Both the position numbers and the translations under genes were made by a program. From Pseudobacteroides cellulosolvens ATCC 35603 = DSM 2933 (GTDB lineage Bacteria > Bacillota > Clostridia > Acetivibrionales > DSM-2933): a stretch of DNA of 64,000 nt. Position 1 is the stretch's first letter. The number at the start of each line of letters is the position of its first letter. The notes beneath the pieces are model-generated. The model had not been told where the DNA came from. It searched no databases and saw nothing but the letters and a program-made list of their open reading frames with translations. The stretch lies in assembly GCF_001262605.1 (NCBI RefSeq), contig NZ_LGTC01000001.1, forward strand, positions 1,598,501-1,662,500. The letters run 5' to 3'. This document shows, one piece after another, positions 8,391 to 17,633 of this stretch.

Positions 8391-9068
8391 CTAACCCATC
8401 TTAACTTTTCTAATATAAGTTGCTTTATGGTATTTTCCATCTTTACCCTGAACTATAACACCTTCATCTATAGAGTTATTCTTTATCTTATAAATTTTAC
8501 TTCCAATAGAAAAATGGGTAGCGTCAGCTTCAACACCCTTAACAGTAATAATTCCACTTTCCAGTTTAGTGGGATCTTTTACGATATTTTTAACTTTTCC
8601 AATTTCCTCACCAACATTATCTCTTTCATCCCCGTAAGCAAAGTTTCCCTGAAAATCATACTCCCCATTATCCCAAACAATTCCTAATGATGACCTCACC
8701 CTATAAATTTTATAATATTTATCATCTTTTTTTACAGCAATTGCTTCTGATATTTCATTTTCTTTTAGGCTGTATATTAAATCTCCAGGCTTAAAAGCCT
8801 GTGTATTATTTATTTCTCCATCTAATTTAGGCATAGGCCGTACTTCTTTTGAAATTTTTCCAATTTCATTATCAATTTGTGCCTTATCAACCATATGATG
8901 TGTAACAGTTTCATACATACCCCCGTTCCATTTTAAAGCAACCATATATGATCCCACTCCATCAAAATCCTTTCTTATTTCTCTGTCTGCATTTTCAAAA
9001 CATCCTTGCATCAACATAAATAACGACAAAAATGTGATTAATAAACATGCTTTTCTCACTCTACTCAT
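8391..9068 (-). CDS. putative lipoprotein of unknown function
   Basis: A 225-residue protein with a lipoprotein signal peptide: charged N-terminus MSRVRK, hydrophobic core, and lipobox LMQGC with Cys at about residue 23. The mature part is a mixed-charge domain with short beta-rich blocks (DLIYSLKENEISEAIAVKKDDKYYKIYRV and SKIYKIKNNSIDEGVIVQGKDGKYHKATYI) that look like an imperfect internal repeat. No known enzyme motif was recognised. It should be anchored to the outer face of the cytoplasmic membrane. Its neighbours give no functional clue. Confidence 0.65.
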   Translation of the reverse strand: MSRVRKACLLITFLSLFMLMQGCFENADREIRKDFDGVGSYMVALKWNGGMYETVTHHMVDKAQIDNEIGKISKEVRPMPKLDGEINNTQAFKPGDLIYSLKENEISEAIAVKKDDKYYKIYRVRSSLGIVWDNGEYDFQGNFAYGDERDNVGEEIGKVKNIVKDPTKLESGIITVKGVEADATHFSIGSKIYKIKNNSIDEGVIVQGKDGKYHKATYIRKVKMG

Positions 9069-9100
9069 AATACAACCTCCTCATGTCTAATTTTACATAT

Positions 9101-9820
9101 CTATATTTTTATATTCTTCACTTTTACACAGTGATATTCGGTAATAAATTCATCATTTGAACGGCAATTTTCAATCCTAAATCCAGCTCTTTCTATCATA
9201 CCGTCTAAAATCCATTTGAAGGTACTGTACTCATCTCTAATGTGTGTTTCTACTTCTTCTTTAAATTTTGCACCTGCATTTTTTTCAAATATTGAAATCC
9301 AATTATCTATTTTTTCTTTATAATCAGCAGCATCAAAATGAAAGACAACATCATGGATATACAATATGCCGCCTGTTCTAATCATATTATTCATTTTCAG
9401 CAATGCAATCTGCTTCCAGAAATCAGGCAAATGGTGAAATGCCGCCTTTGTTATCAACAAATCGACCGGTTCATTTTTATGTTCATAACTTAGAAAGCCA
9501 GCATTAATAAACTCAATATTGCTGATATCCATATCGGATAATTTTTTCTTTGCCTGACTTATCATCACATCAGAGATATCTACACCATATACTTTCTTAA
9601 ATTGTTTTGTTGCATAAACCGAGGTTGCTCCTGTACCGCACCCCAAGTCAATAACCTCTAATTCATGGGTATTTTTCAACGAAAGGAACTCAATCATGCT
9701 ATTAAATTCCTTCTCATAGTCCCTAAATGTCTGATGCTCGGTATCATACTTTTTGGCATGTTCTTCACTTGAATAATCAACTCCGCAATGTTTGTATTCA
9801 TCATAAATCCAGTTACTCAT
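9101..9820 (-). CDS. class I SAM-dependent methyltransferase
   Basis: A 239-residue protein with the SAM-binding motif I VIDLGCGTGATSVYA (about residues 61-75) and the acidic motif II VYGVDISD. A motif IV-like segment VDLLITKAAFHHLPD follows. This is the fold of small-molecule methyltransferases such as UbiE/Methyltransf_11 or _25 members. The substrate is not predictable. It is followed by the lipoprotein gene and preceded by a gene for an unknown membrane-anchored protein on the same strand. Confidence 0.85.
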   Translation of the reverse strand: MSNWIYDEYKHCGVDYSSEEHAKKYDTEHQTFRDYEKEFNSMIEFLSLKNTHELEVIDLGCGTGATSVYATKQFKKVYGVDISDVMISQAKKKLSDMDISNIEFINAGFLSYEHKNEPVDLLITKAAFHHLPDFWKQIALLKMNNMIRTGGILYIHDVVFHFDAADYKEKIDNWISIFEKNAGAKFKEEVETHIRDEYSTFKWILDGMIERAGFRIENCRSNDEFITEYHCVKVKNIKI

Positions 9821-9874
9821 ATTTAATCTCCCAAAGTATTATTTCCCACATGCTTAAAGGCTCTTATTAAAGCC

Positions 9875-10345
9875 TTAATTCTCCCCGATTATTTCTTTAT
9901 TATCAGGATCAATATATAAGGTAATCGGACCTAAGAGGCCATCCATAGTTGTCTTGAAACTTACTCTAACTACTTTATGGTTTTGCAAGTACCACCTTTT
10001 TATTTTTGTTATAATATCCAATTCAGGTTTTTCACCATTATACACTACTTTTACAGTATTCAATGAACTAATATCCTTATATCTTGCCAATCCAACCTCT
10101 GCATACTTCCATATGTCACTACCATTTATGTTGACCTCTTTTTTACCATCTACAACTGCACTAAGTCCGGCACCATCTTTTACCACGCTTTTCTTTTCAC
10201 CCTCTGACAGGCTGTCCCAAGCAATTTTTCTCATTTCCATTTCATCAAAGTTGATGCCTTTGTTTTCATTATAGACTCTGTTAATTGCAAATATAGCAAC
10301 TGTCAGCACAATTAAAGCAGCAAATACAATCACTATTCTCTTCAT
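9875..10345 (-). CDS. membrane-anchored protein of unknown function
   Basis: A 156-residue protein with one N-terminal membrane segment (MKRIVIVFAALIVLTVAIFAI) and a soluble part predicted to face outward. The C-terminal half (WYLQNHKVVRVSFKTTMDGLLGPITLYIDPDNKEIIGEN) has the look of a small alpha/beta domain ending in a Gly-Pro-Ile-x-Leu-Tyr-Ile-Asp strand like that of PepSY-type or DUF3887-like domains. That likeness is weak, and I do not assign a family. A good AGGG ribosome site precedes the ATG. Confidence 0.55.
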   Translation of the reverse strand: MKRIVIVFAALIVLTVAIFAINRVYNENKGINFDEMEMRKIAWDSLSEGEKKSVVKDGAGLSAVVDGKKEVNINGSDIWKYAEVGLARYKDISSLNTVKVVYNGEKPELDIITKIKRWYLQNHKVVRVSFKTTMDGLLGPITLYIDPDNKEIIGEN

Positions 10346-10360
10346 AAAACCCTCCCCACA

Positions 10361-11178
10361 TCAAGTCCTTTCCAGCTTTGTACAATCTATCTCATATGTA
10401 ATATATTCTTTATCAAAATGGTAGCCTAATTTTTCAGCCAAAGCTAAAGACTCCTTATTTGCTGCATCCCAACTTGGATAAAGTCCCCTATCAATGCACT
10501 CCAGGATTAATTTGGCAGCACAGATTGTTGCAAGCCCTTTTTGGCGATACTCCTCTTTTGTATCAATTTCAATCTCAATTCCTTCATCGTAAACTGTATA
10601 GGATGATGCACCGCAAACCGGCTTGCCCAAATGTAAAATGGCATAACCAATCCCCCGATTCTTATAATCATCATATGAAGAAAATTGCGAGCATAAATCT
10701 GAAGACCATTTTTCTTGACTTACCAATTCATATAAACGTTCATCTATGAGCTGCAAATCATATTGGCTAGGAAGTTTATCAACAAACATCTGCAGCTTTG
10801 CTATGTCAAATATGTCCTTTTCCTTTTTAACTGCATATCTAAAGTACTTTTTATATTTACCCTCATACTCTTTTTCTATCAATGCTCCCATAATTCATTT
10901 TCAGGTACCATGAGTATAAATGGTGTTTTATGAAAAGCCGGTATGTTTTTAACCAGTAAAAGTGCTTCGTGAATATGGCTATCTCCCGCATAAACGCAAA
11001 AATCTCCGGTTAATACCTGTGCACATTTAGGACTTTCAATGTTGTCCACCCATGCATTGCCCATATATCCCTGCAAGCATGACCAAATCATAGTTTCTTT
11101 AATTTCTTCAAACAAAAAAGTGATTTTGTGCATTTCATCTTTTTTCAATTTAATCACAGATTTCATAATACTCCTCAT
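10361..11178 (-). pseudogene. GNAT acetyltransferase (PF12746-like) split by a frameshift
   Basis: Two overlapping reading frames together make one protein of about 270 residues. The first (11178-10879) is the N-terminal half, ending ENELWEH-stop. The second (10891-10361) is the catalytic half with IEIEIDTKEEYRQKGLAT and LYPSWDAANKESLALAEKLGY, which is diagnostic for the GNAT_acetyltran family. Adding one base in the CATTGA segment near 10880 (for example an extra T) gives a continuous ...ENELWEHLIEKEYEG... and joins the halves. Either the gene has a real 1-nt deletion or the assembly lost a base. Reinitiation at the internal ATG could still make the C-terminal half. Confidence 0.8.
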
Positions 11179-11200
11179 TTCAAAATAAAAATTATAAAAA

Positions 11201-11770
11201 TCAAAGGTATTTCTTTAAAAGCTCCATCGCTTTGTGATAATCACAATTTTGAAAACCGCCCAATCCTTTTTCCTGCGTAATTTCAAATCCGGATTTTTTA
11301 TAAATTCCTATTGCTTTGTAACTCCATGTTTGAGTATGCAAATAAACATTCCCATCTCCCTCGATTTCAAGTAGCCTTCTCAATCCTTCATAAACAAGAG
11401 CCTTTCCCAAGCCCAAGCCTTGATACTCCGGCCGGACTGCCACCCAATGTATCCATGGATCTCTTCTAACCCCTGTATAGCACCACCATATTGTTAAAGT
11501 TGCTACTTTCAAGCCTTCATTATTTTCTATAAACAAACATCTTCTCTCAAGCTCTTTTATATAAGGTAAGTAATCGTTTTGGAAATAAACTAATGCATCT
11601 ACAGCTCTATTAAACTCAGCGACCGAAGTCTCTATTTCTGCCCATTCTTTTTCATCACCAGGTTTAAATAAGGTAAATTTAAACTGAGCAGGCAAAACAA
11701 ATTTACTTAACGTCTTTCCTTCCTCTCTTTTCATTAAAACATGGTAATAGGGTATGGTTTTATCTAGCAT
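11201..11770 (-). CDS. GNAT family N-acetyltransferase
   Basis: A 189-residue GNAT protein with a conserved acetyl-CoA segment WVAVRPEYQGLGLGKALVYEGL (about residues 118-139) and the C-terminal pattern SYKAIGIYKKSGF typical of RimI/MshD-like members. The substrate is unknown. It lies just upstream of the frameshifted acetyltransferase in the same direction (22 nt), so the two could share a transcript. Confidence 0.82.
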   Translation of the reverse strand: MLDKTIPYYHVLMKREEGKTLSKFVLPAQFKFTLFKPGDEKEWAEIETSVAEFNRAVDALVYFQNDYLPYIKELERRCLFIENNEGLKVATLTIWWCYTGVRRDPWIHWVAVRPEYQGLGLGKALVYEGLRRLLEIEGDGNVYLHTQTWSYKAIGIYKKSGFEITQEKGLGGFQNCDYHKAMELLKKYL

Positions 11771-11803
11771 AAAATCACCTCAATTTACTGATACCAAGTA
11801 TTT

Positions 11804-12463
11804 TTATTGCTTTCTTTTATTAATTATCACATAAAAGATTACTCCAAAAAATAGAGATGCTCCTGCTACTATGTATATAATCCAATTATTTTCACTTTTA
11901 CTGGCTTCCATTTTTTCACCTTCATTAGCAGGGGATGCTGTTTTTTGAACTTCTTTAGTAGGCTCTTTTGACTCTTTGGTTGTTTGTATTTCTTTATCCT
12001 CTTCAGCTTTTTTAGCTATCCTTTTCTGATCAGCCCTTTCATATTCTCCGTTATTTATATATTTTAAGAATCGTTCATCCTGACTTTCGCCTAACATATT
12101 CATGCTTTTATTTGTCAGGTGGTTTATGAGCTTTAAGGTTTTAGGATCAGTTGATGTCGCTTTAAAGCCATAGAAAGCCTTGTTATCTTTAACAGTAACC
12201 ACACAACGATCATCTTTAGCAGGCTTTTTACTATCTCGTCCACTATACTCAAAATACGGTACACTCAATATATCATTTTCAAATATATCACCCATTATTT
12301 TGTGAGCAACTTTTAATTCAATATAATCTTTCTTAACATCTAATACAGTTGCCGTAAAAATTTTTACGTTTTCATCACTCATAAGGCTTTCAGGCATATC
12401 ACCAGCATAAGAAGTTATTGAAAACATTATAAATGCAAATAATGTAATTAAAACTTTTTTCAT
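11804..12463 (-). CDS. secreted or membrane-tethered protein with C-terminal anchor, unknown function
   Basis: A 219-residue protein starting at the ATG at 12463 behind AGGAGG; a longer reading to 12523 overlaps the previous gene and lacks a ribosome site. It has a signal peptide (MKKVLITLFAFIMFSITSYAGD), a beta-rich domain of about 110 residues, a Lys/Glu/Thr-rich linker, and a C-terminal membrane helix followed by KKR-like charges (IIYIVAGASLFFGVIFYVIINKRKQ). The layout is that of a surface protein held by a C-terminal anchor. It begins one nt after the stop of the upstream membrane protein, so the two are probably translationally coupled. Confidence 0.6.
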   Translation of the reverse strand: MKKVLITLFAFIMFSITSYAGDMPESLMSDENVKIFTATVLDVKKDYIELKVAHKIMGDIFENDILSVPYFEYSGRDSKKPAKDDRCVVTVKDNKAFYGFKATSTDPKTLKLINHLTNKSMNMLGESQDERFLKYINNGEYERADQKRIAKKAEEDKEIQTTKESKEPTKEVQKTASPANEGEKMEASKSENNWIIYIVAGASLFFGVIFYVIINKRKQ

Positions 12464-12464
12464 T

Positions 12465-13043
12465 TTACTCCTCCTGATAAATCTGAGAAACTTTTTGGGA
12501 GCTTTTATCAATAATAACGGCAAATACGAGGTTTACAATACATAATGCAAATCCCATATAATTAAACATGTATTGCTGAAAGATAAATATGAATACTATT
12601 GAAAGTGAGAAGTATACCCCAACTAATATGCAATAAAGAAACTCCAGGTGTATCCACATAAAAACAAGAAGATGTGCAGCATTGATCAGAGCAACTACCA
12701 TCGGAATATACTCAGGAAGCTTATTTTGCATTACATATGCAATGGGATAAAGTGCAACGAATATCATATTTGAAATAATAGTTAAATGCAGATATTCTCC
12801 TGCAGCCTTTTTCTTTTTCTTAAACTTTAACAGGCTTGTTGACAAAACAGGTACTAATATAGCACCACCAAATATGTAAAATGATGTTGATATGTACTTG
12901 GAGCAAAAAAGAGAAATGATACTTGCCATAAGCCAGAATAATGCTCCAGAGTATAAGCCTGTACTGCCTCCGCAGGTGTTTTTTATGTATTCAAGCCTTT
13001 CCTTCTTAACTTTAATGCCTTGTTTTAAATATGGTACTCTCAA
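12465..13043 (-). CDS. multi-pass membrane protein (DUF7010-like), unknown function
   Basis: A 192-residue protein with about six hydrophobic segments and a short N-terminal cytoplasmic part (VKKERLEYIKNTCGGSTGLYSG). The arrangement resembles DUF7010-type membrane proteins, but I do not recognise it with certainty. The start codon is TTG (13043), with a GGAGGAG ribosome site. Its stop is one nt from the start of the next gene, whose Shine-Dalgarno lies inside this coding end, so the two are coupled. Confidence 0.6.
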   Translation of the reverse strand: MRVPYLKQGIKVKKERLEYIKNTCGGSTGLYSGALFWLMASIISLFCSKYISTSFYIFGGAILVPVLSTSLLKFKKKKKAAGEYLHLTIISNMIFVALYPIAYVMQNKLPEYIPMVVALINAAHLLVFMWIHLEFLYCILVGVYFSLSIVFIFIFQQYMFNYMGFALCIVNLVFAVIIDKSSQKVSQIYQEE

Positions 13044-13110
13044 AAAATCTCCTCCTATTTAAATATTATTAATTTCCAAATCATATCAAAAGCAACAAAC
13101 CCTATATAGT

Positions 13111-14307
13111 CTAACACATTACACCAACTTTCTCCTCAATGTATTTCACCATATCTCCTATTGAATCTTCTGCATTTATTTCCTTAGCTACTTTAGCGGC
13201 ATTTTCCTTGTAGATTGGATTTTTCAGCACCTCATCTATGGATATCTTAACGCCTTGAAATGTCAATTTACGCCTTTGTAGTGGTTTAGGCCCCAATTTC
13301 AGCTTATATATTCTATCAGCCCAGTAATACTGGTCCAAGGCATGAGGTACTAATATCTGGGGCACTCCTGCTTTAGCTGAGGTGTGAGTAGTACCTGCAC
13401 CTCCATGGTGTATGGTCATTGACATTTTGGGAAATAGCTTTACATGTGGAACATAGTCAACAAAGTAAACATTTTCATTTTTCTGTGCAGTTAAGTTTGC
13501 CCATCCCCTTGATATAACAAATCTATAATCCTTTAAACTTATCAATTTATTTAATATCTGGGAAGTTTTTTGGGAATCCTGGTCAATCATACTTCCAAAT
13601 CCAATATAAATTGGTGGTTCTCCGGCATTTATAAAATTCTCAAGCTCCCCATCCAACTCGTCACCGTCATCCAATACCCAATATCCCGTTCTAAATACAT
13701 TGCTATATTCAGGTGGCATTGGGGCTAATGATTTGGCAGCTGATAGTATTGCACCTTTTGTCATAAGTTCACAATAGTTCTTGAATTTTGGTAATGAAAG
13801 TTTTTCTCTTTCTATATTAACCCATTTTCCAAACAATATCATAATAAATAAATTGCCAACCTTCCAGTGTATTTTGTTAATTATCCTTGGAAGATTTCTG
13901 TTTTTTACTGATATAGGTGCCATACTATCCGATTTAAAAGCAGGAGGAACATGTAATACCGCAATGTGTGGTGTTCCAAACTTTTCTGAAATAGAGCTCC
14001 CCGCAAAATCCAGTCCGTTTCCAATGATTAAATCTGCATCCTTTATTGAATTGATTAGTATCTCAAATTGATCTTCAATACTCTTTTTTAATTGGGAAAA
14101 CATGTATTTACCGTTTGCCTCTTCCGGCTTCATTTTGAAATCAAATCCAACTGGAATATGTTCAAACCCATACTTAATATACTGTTGCTTAAATCCATCA
14201 GGAGCCGCAAAAATCACTTTATGCCCACTCGCTTTAAGTATTATTCCAAGAGAAAAGAAAGGATTGACATCTCCTTGTGAGCCTTGAATTACAATAATTA
14301 TTTTCAT
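13111..14307 (-). CDS. UDP-sugar glycosyltransferase, GT1/MGT-like
   Basis: A 398-residue GT-B fold enzyme. The N-terminal IIVIQGSQGDVNPFFSLG is the classic start of sterol/macrolide glycosyltransferases. The C-terminal donor-binding region contains FGSM, VPHVKLFPKMSMTIHHGGAGTTHTSAKAGVPQILVPHALDQYYWADRIYKL, which matches the UDP-glucosyltransferase signature. It probably glucosylates a lipid or small hydrophobic acceptor at the membrane. The start is set at the ATG at 14307 behind GGAGGTGG; 11 extra codons upstream are possible but unlikely. Confidence 0.88.
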   Translation of the reverse strand: MKIIIVIQGSQGDVNPFFSLGIILKASGHKVIFAAPDGFKQQYIKYGFEHIPVGFDFKMKPEEANGKYMFSQLKKSIEDQFEILINSIKDADLIIGNGLDFAGSSISEKFGTPHIAVLHVPPAFKSDSMAPISVKNRNLPRIINKIHWKVGNLFIMILFGKWVNIEREKLSLPKFKNYCELMTKGAILSAAKSLAPMPPEYSNVFRTGYWVLDDGDELDGELENFINAGEPPIYIGFGSMIDQDSQKTSQILNKLISLKDYRFVISRGWANLTAQKNENVYFVDYVPHVKLFPKMSMTIHHGGAGTTHTSAKAGVPQILVPHALDQYYWADRIYKLKLGPKPLQRRKLTFQGVKISIDEVLKNPIYKENAAKVAKEINAEDSIGDMVKYIEEKVGVMC

Positions 14308-14426
14308 AGCACCACCTCCTAACTCGCTATAATTATACACTTATTTGTAATTTTATTCTAGATATAAGTTCCAACTGCAAACAGTTTTTTAACAATATCC
14401 CATGTAGAATAACATTATAGACATTT

Positions 14427-14460
14427 AAAAAGCCAGCTGGTATAATCCAACTGGCTTTTA
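14427..14460 (-). terminator. terminator after terB-like gene
   Basis: Imperfect hairpin AAAGCCAG..CTGG / CCA..CTGGCTTT between 14428 and 14459, with T-rich flank on the minus strand. It lies directly downstream of the TerB-like gene. Confidence 0.7.
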
Positions 14461-14472
14461 TGAAAAATATTA

Positions 14473-14916
14473 TTATAATCCGAATTCTTTATGGTCAAGA
14501 CCAAGTCTTTGACACATTTCTTTTACAATTGCTACCTCGCTCTTATCGAAATTTCCGTCTGAAGAACCTACTGAACAACAAACTGCTATTAAAAGTCTCG
14601 CTTCTGAAGGTTTATTCTTCATTTTCTCAATTTGCTTCATAGCTTCAATTTTTCCTACATTGTAATCAAAATCAAAGTGGCCTGCATAATGATTGAATCT
14701 ATCGATAACATCGTTAATTTTAAATATTTTTAGGGTATCATTGATATTTATAAATCCAATCATTTTTTGCTTTTCTTCCGAACTGATATTTCCATCAGCT
14801 GAAGCTACTAAAGCACACCCCGCAGCAACCGCTTCCATAAAATCCTTATTAGCAATTTTTTTAACTTCTCCTGTTAATGAAGAACCTTTCTGTTTTGCCC
14901 AGTCTAAAAAGCCCAT
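14473..14916 (-). CDS. TerB-like tellurite resistance family protein
   Basis: A 147-residue all-helical protein with the acidic TerB motifs ALVASADGNISSEEKQKM (about residues 33-50) and SVGSSDGNFDKSEVAIVKEMC (about 116-136). TerB-fold proteins bind metal through such acidic pairs and are linked to stress and membrane-associated systems. No terC/terD/terZ genes are nearby, so a tellurite phenotype is not implied. It forms a single-gene unit with its own terminator. Confidence 0.85.
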   Translation of the reverse strand: MGFLDWAKQKGSSLTGEVKKIANKDFMEAVAAGCALVASADGNISSEEKQKMIGFININDTLKIFKINDVIDRFNHYAGHFDFDYNVGKIEAMKQIEKMKNKPSEARLLIAVCCSVGSSDGNFDKSEVAIVKEMCQRLGLDHKEFGL

Positions 14917-15285
14917 TTTTCTTCCTCCTCGAATTAGTATTTTTAGTATCTTTTAGTATTCTTTAAGTATTATTAAATTTTACTTTACTCTTTTTAATAC
15001 TTTTAACCAATTTTATTAATTTTATCACAACCGACTTGTTAATATCAATATAATCACATTAAAAATATGAAAAATATGACGTATAATAATATAATTGGTA
15101 TGACAATTTTTTCATTCAAGTCAATTATTTTATCGGCATTTTCCATCAAATCATAACTATAAATTATTATGATAATTATTCTTTCTCAATTAGAATGCTC
15201 CTATAATAAATTTTTACATTCGTGGTATAATTATATAAGTTTACAGCAATTATATATATTATCTGCAAATTGGGGGAAAACAATT
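14917..15285. other. AT-rich intergenic region between terB-like gene and xylanase
   Basis: No gene was found in this 369-bp stretch. Close to the terB-like start (about 14936-14975) there are four spaced copies of AGTAT-plus-T-run, roughly 10-12 bp apart, i.e. near one helical turn. A TATAAT box occurs around 15223 and may belong to the xylanase promoter, but a matching -35 was not found. Confidence 0.5.
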
Positions 15286-16524
15286 ATGATTTCAAATTAT
15301 AATAATAGATTCAAACACCATATAGGTACAAAAAAAATTATACTGACCAATATGAATGGAAGTCCGGTAAAGAATGCTGAAGTATCTGTTAAGCAAATAA
15401 AGCACCAATTCCTCTTCGGATGTGCAGAGTTTAGTTCGATACCCTTTGCAAACAATGAACTAAATGGTGATGCTAATGAAAAAGCCCGAGAAAAGTTTGA
15501 TAAATTTCTGGATTTATTCAATTATGTTACCCTGCCATTCTACTGGAACATGTTTGAGCCTGTGAAAGGTCAACCTCAAACCCAAAGAGTAAAGAAAGCT
15601 GCCAAGTGGCTAATATCAAAGGGTTGTACCCTAAAAGGCCATCCGTTGTGCTGGCATACTCTTACCGCCCCCTGGCTGCTTGATATGAGCAATCCCGAAA
15701 TACTTACAGCCCAGATTAACCGTATTCACCGTGATGTTGAGGATTTTAAAGGTATTATTGATATCTGGGATGTAATTAACGAAGTAGTAATCATGCCGAT
15801 TTTCGACAAATATGACAATGGGATAACACGCCTTTGTAAAGACATTGGACGAGTCCGTACAGTGCAGGAGATGTTTTCAGCTACTAGGGAATCAAATCCT
15901 GATGCTGTTCTACTGATCAATGATTTTAATACATCTGAACATTATGAAACTTTAATTGATGAATGCCTGGAAGCCGGAATCCCCATTGATGCCATAGGTA
16001 TCCAATCCCATATGCATCAAGGCTATTGGGGTGTTGAAAAAACTCAGGAAGTCCTTAAACGTTTTGAAAGATTCGGTCTGCCTATACATTTCACTGAGAA
16101 CACCCTTGTTTCTGGCCATATCATGCCATCGGAAATCGTAGACCTCAACGATTATAAAGTTGACCAATGGCCTTCAACCCCTGATGGAGAAGACCGTCAG
16201 GCCGAAGAAGCATTAATTCATTACAAAACCCTTTTTGCACATCCGCTGGTAGAGTCTATCACATGGTGGGACTTTGTTGACGGTCACTGGCTTGGTGCAC
16301 CTTCAGGCCTTATAACTAAGGACAATAGGGTTAAACCGGTGTATCAGGAATTGCACAAGCTTATTAAGGATGAATGGTGGATAAAGCAGTATAATACAAC
16401 TACCGATGACTCGGGATCGGTTATCGTTTCCGGCTTCTTTGGAGAGTATGAGATATCATGCAGCGATAAGAAAATAACATTTGCCATAAAAAAAGATAAT
16501 GCTGATATAAATATTGTCATATAA
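15286..16524 (+). CDS. GH10 endo-1,4-beta-xylanase without a signal peptide
   Basis: A 412-residue protein. After a short beta-rich N-terminal strand set (IILTNMNGSPVKNAEVSV) comes a GH10 barrel. The acid/base Glu is in WDVINEVV, the nucleophile Glu in IHFTENTL, and HPLCWHTLTAPWL and ITWWDFVDGHWLGAPSGL are GH10 substrate-site motifs. It would cleave xylan backbones or xylo-oligosaccharides. The start is taken at ATG 15286 behind GGGGGA; a longer open frame to 15169 has no good ribosome site and no signal peptide either. Absence of a signal peptide and dockerin suggests an intracellular enzyme acting on imported oligosaccharides. Confidence 0.9.
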   Translation: MISNYNNRFKHHIGTKKIILTNMNGSPVKNAEVSVKQIKHQFLFGCAEFSSIPFANNELNGDANEKAREKFDKFLDLFNYVTLPFYWNMFEPVKGQPQTQRVKKAAKWLISKGCTLKGHPLCWHTLTAPWLLDMSNPEILTAQINRIHRDVEDFKGIIDIWDVINEVVIMPIFDKYDNGITRLCKDIGRVRTVQEMFSATRESNPDAVLLINDFNTSEHYETLIDECLEAGIPIDAIGIQSHMHQGYWGVEKTQEVLKRFERFGLPIHFTENTLVSGHIMPSEIVDLNDYKVDQWPSTPDGEDRQAEEALIHYKTLFAHPLVESITWWDFVDGHWLGAPSGLITKDNRVKPVYQELHKLIKDEWWIKQYNTTTDDSGSVIVSGFFGEYEISCSDKKITFAIKKDNADINIVI

Positions 16525-16556
16525 AATATTAACACAACTAATTTAAACACGACAAA

Positions 16557-16589
16557 AAAAGGCTTGCACACAACTTCCGCAAGCCTTTT
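16557..16589. terminator. bidirectional terminator between xylanase and splB
   Basis: Perfect 11-bp stem AAAAGGCTTGC / GCAAGCCTTTT with an 11-nt loop, flanked by A and T runs, between two convergent genes. Confidence 0.9.
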
Positions 16590-16604
16590 ACATAAATGAA
16601 GAGT

Positions 16605-17633
16605 TTATGTAAAATACTCAATAACTCCCTCAGGAAATCTTTCCTTGATAAGCGATGAAATGAATTCCTTGATTTCACCTGAATTCTCTTTAGGATAGAC
16701 ATACTTGAATCTTCCGAATTTCCCCCATTTTAAGGTTCGTTTTGTCTCATCCATATCAAGTTTTGTACCTGGAAACCTTTTTAGTATAAACTCTTTTGCA
16801 GTGGGAGTAAAGCGATGCTGTATAAGCTCAAACGTTATGGGCTCGCTGGAATTCACACTAATTATCTGCTTCTTTAGACGGTCAAATAGCTCTGTGTATT
16901 CCTCTTTCCACCCCTCATACATCATTATCGGTGCCACAATAAATCCCATTGGATAGCCTGCCCCAGCTATCTTTGATGCTGCCTCTATTCTTTCATCAAA
17001 GGTTGCTGTGTTATGTTCAAAGTTTTTTATTACATACCTAGAATTTATGCTAACTCTGAAACGAGTGTGGGAGTTATGTTTTAATCCAAGCAGCGGTTCT
17101 ACTCTATCAAACTTCGTTACCACCCGCAACCTCGCATTTTCAAGGCTTCCAAAAAATTCGATGGTCTTGGATAAGCTTCCGGTAATATGCTCCAAGCCTA
17201 AAGGATCACCTGAACTTGCAACTTCAAAGGTAGTTATTTTATTTTCATTATTTACAATATGTGCCTTTATATTTTCGAATATATCTTCCAGGTTTACATA
17301 CGTCCTTAAATAGGGTTTAAAAGCCTGAGCAGTCTGAAGATAGCAGTACTCACAGTTTCCAGGACAATTTGTCACAAGAGAAAACTCATAATCTGCTGAA
17401 GGCTTGCAAACATCAAGACGATTTCCTTTTTTTGTTGTGACCACAAGGGTCTTTTTAGCCCTGGGATACTTTTCTTTTTCAGTAGTGCCGGGAATCATAC
17501 GGGAAACGTTTTGTGCTGCTGTTTTTATTATCTCTATATTCTTATCCTGAAAATATGAATAGAGCTCTCTACCAAGAGGATACTTGAGTGATGAAGGTTC
17601 AAAAAAAACTCTTTCAGGCATAAATAATTCCAT
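16605..17633 (-). CDS. splB: spore photoproduct lyase (radical SAM DNA repair)
   Basis: A 342-residue radical SAM enzyme, the same length as Bacillus SplB. The cluster motif is C90-x3-C94-x2-C97 (CPGNCEYCYL), and the C-terminal QHRFTPTAKEFILKRFPGT is typical of spore photoproduct lyases. The enzyme reverses the thymine dimer formed in UV-exposed spores, so it marks a spore former. At the position of the hydrogen-donor Cys141 of the Bacillus enzyme this sequence reads EVASSGDPLG, i.e. Ser140-Ser141. A nearby Cys76 (DVCKPSADY) could take over. Start at 17633; Met5 is an alternative. Confidence 0.9.
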   Translation of the reverse strand: MELFMPERVFFEPSSLKYPLGRELYSYFQDKNIEIIKTAAQNVSRMIPGTTEKEKYPRAKKTLVVTTKKGNRLDVCKPSADYEFSLVTNCPGNCEYCYLQTAQAFKPYLRTYVNLEDIFENIKAHIVNNENKITTFEVASSGDPLGLEHITGSLSKTIEFFGSLENARLRVVTKFDRVEPLLGLKHNSHTRFRVSINSRYVIKNFEHNTATFDERIEAASKIAGAGYPMGFIVAPIMMYEGWKEEYTELFDRLKKQIISVNSSEPITFELIQHRFTPTAKEFILKRFPGTKLDMDETKRTLKWGKFGRFKYVYPKENSGEIKEFISSLIKERFPEGVIEYFT

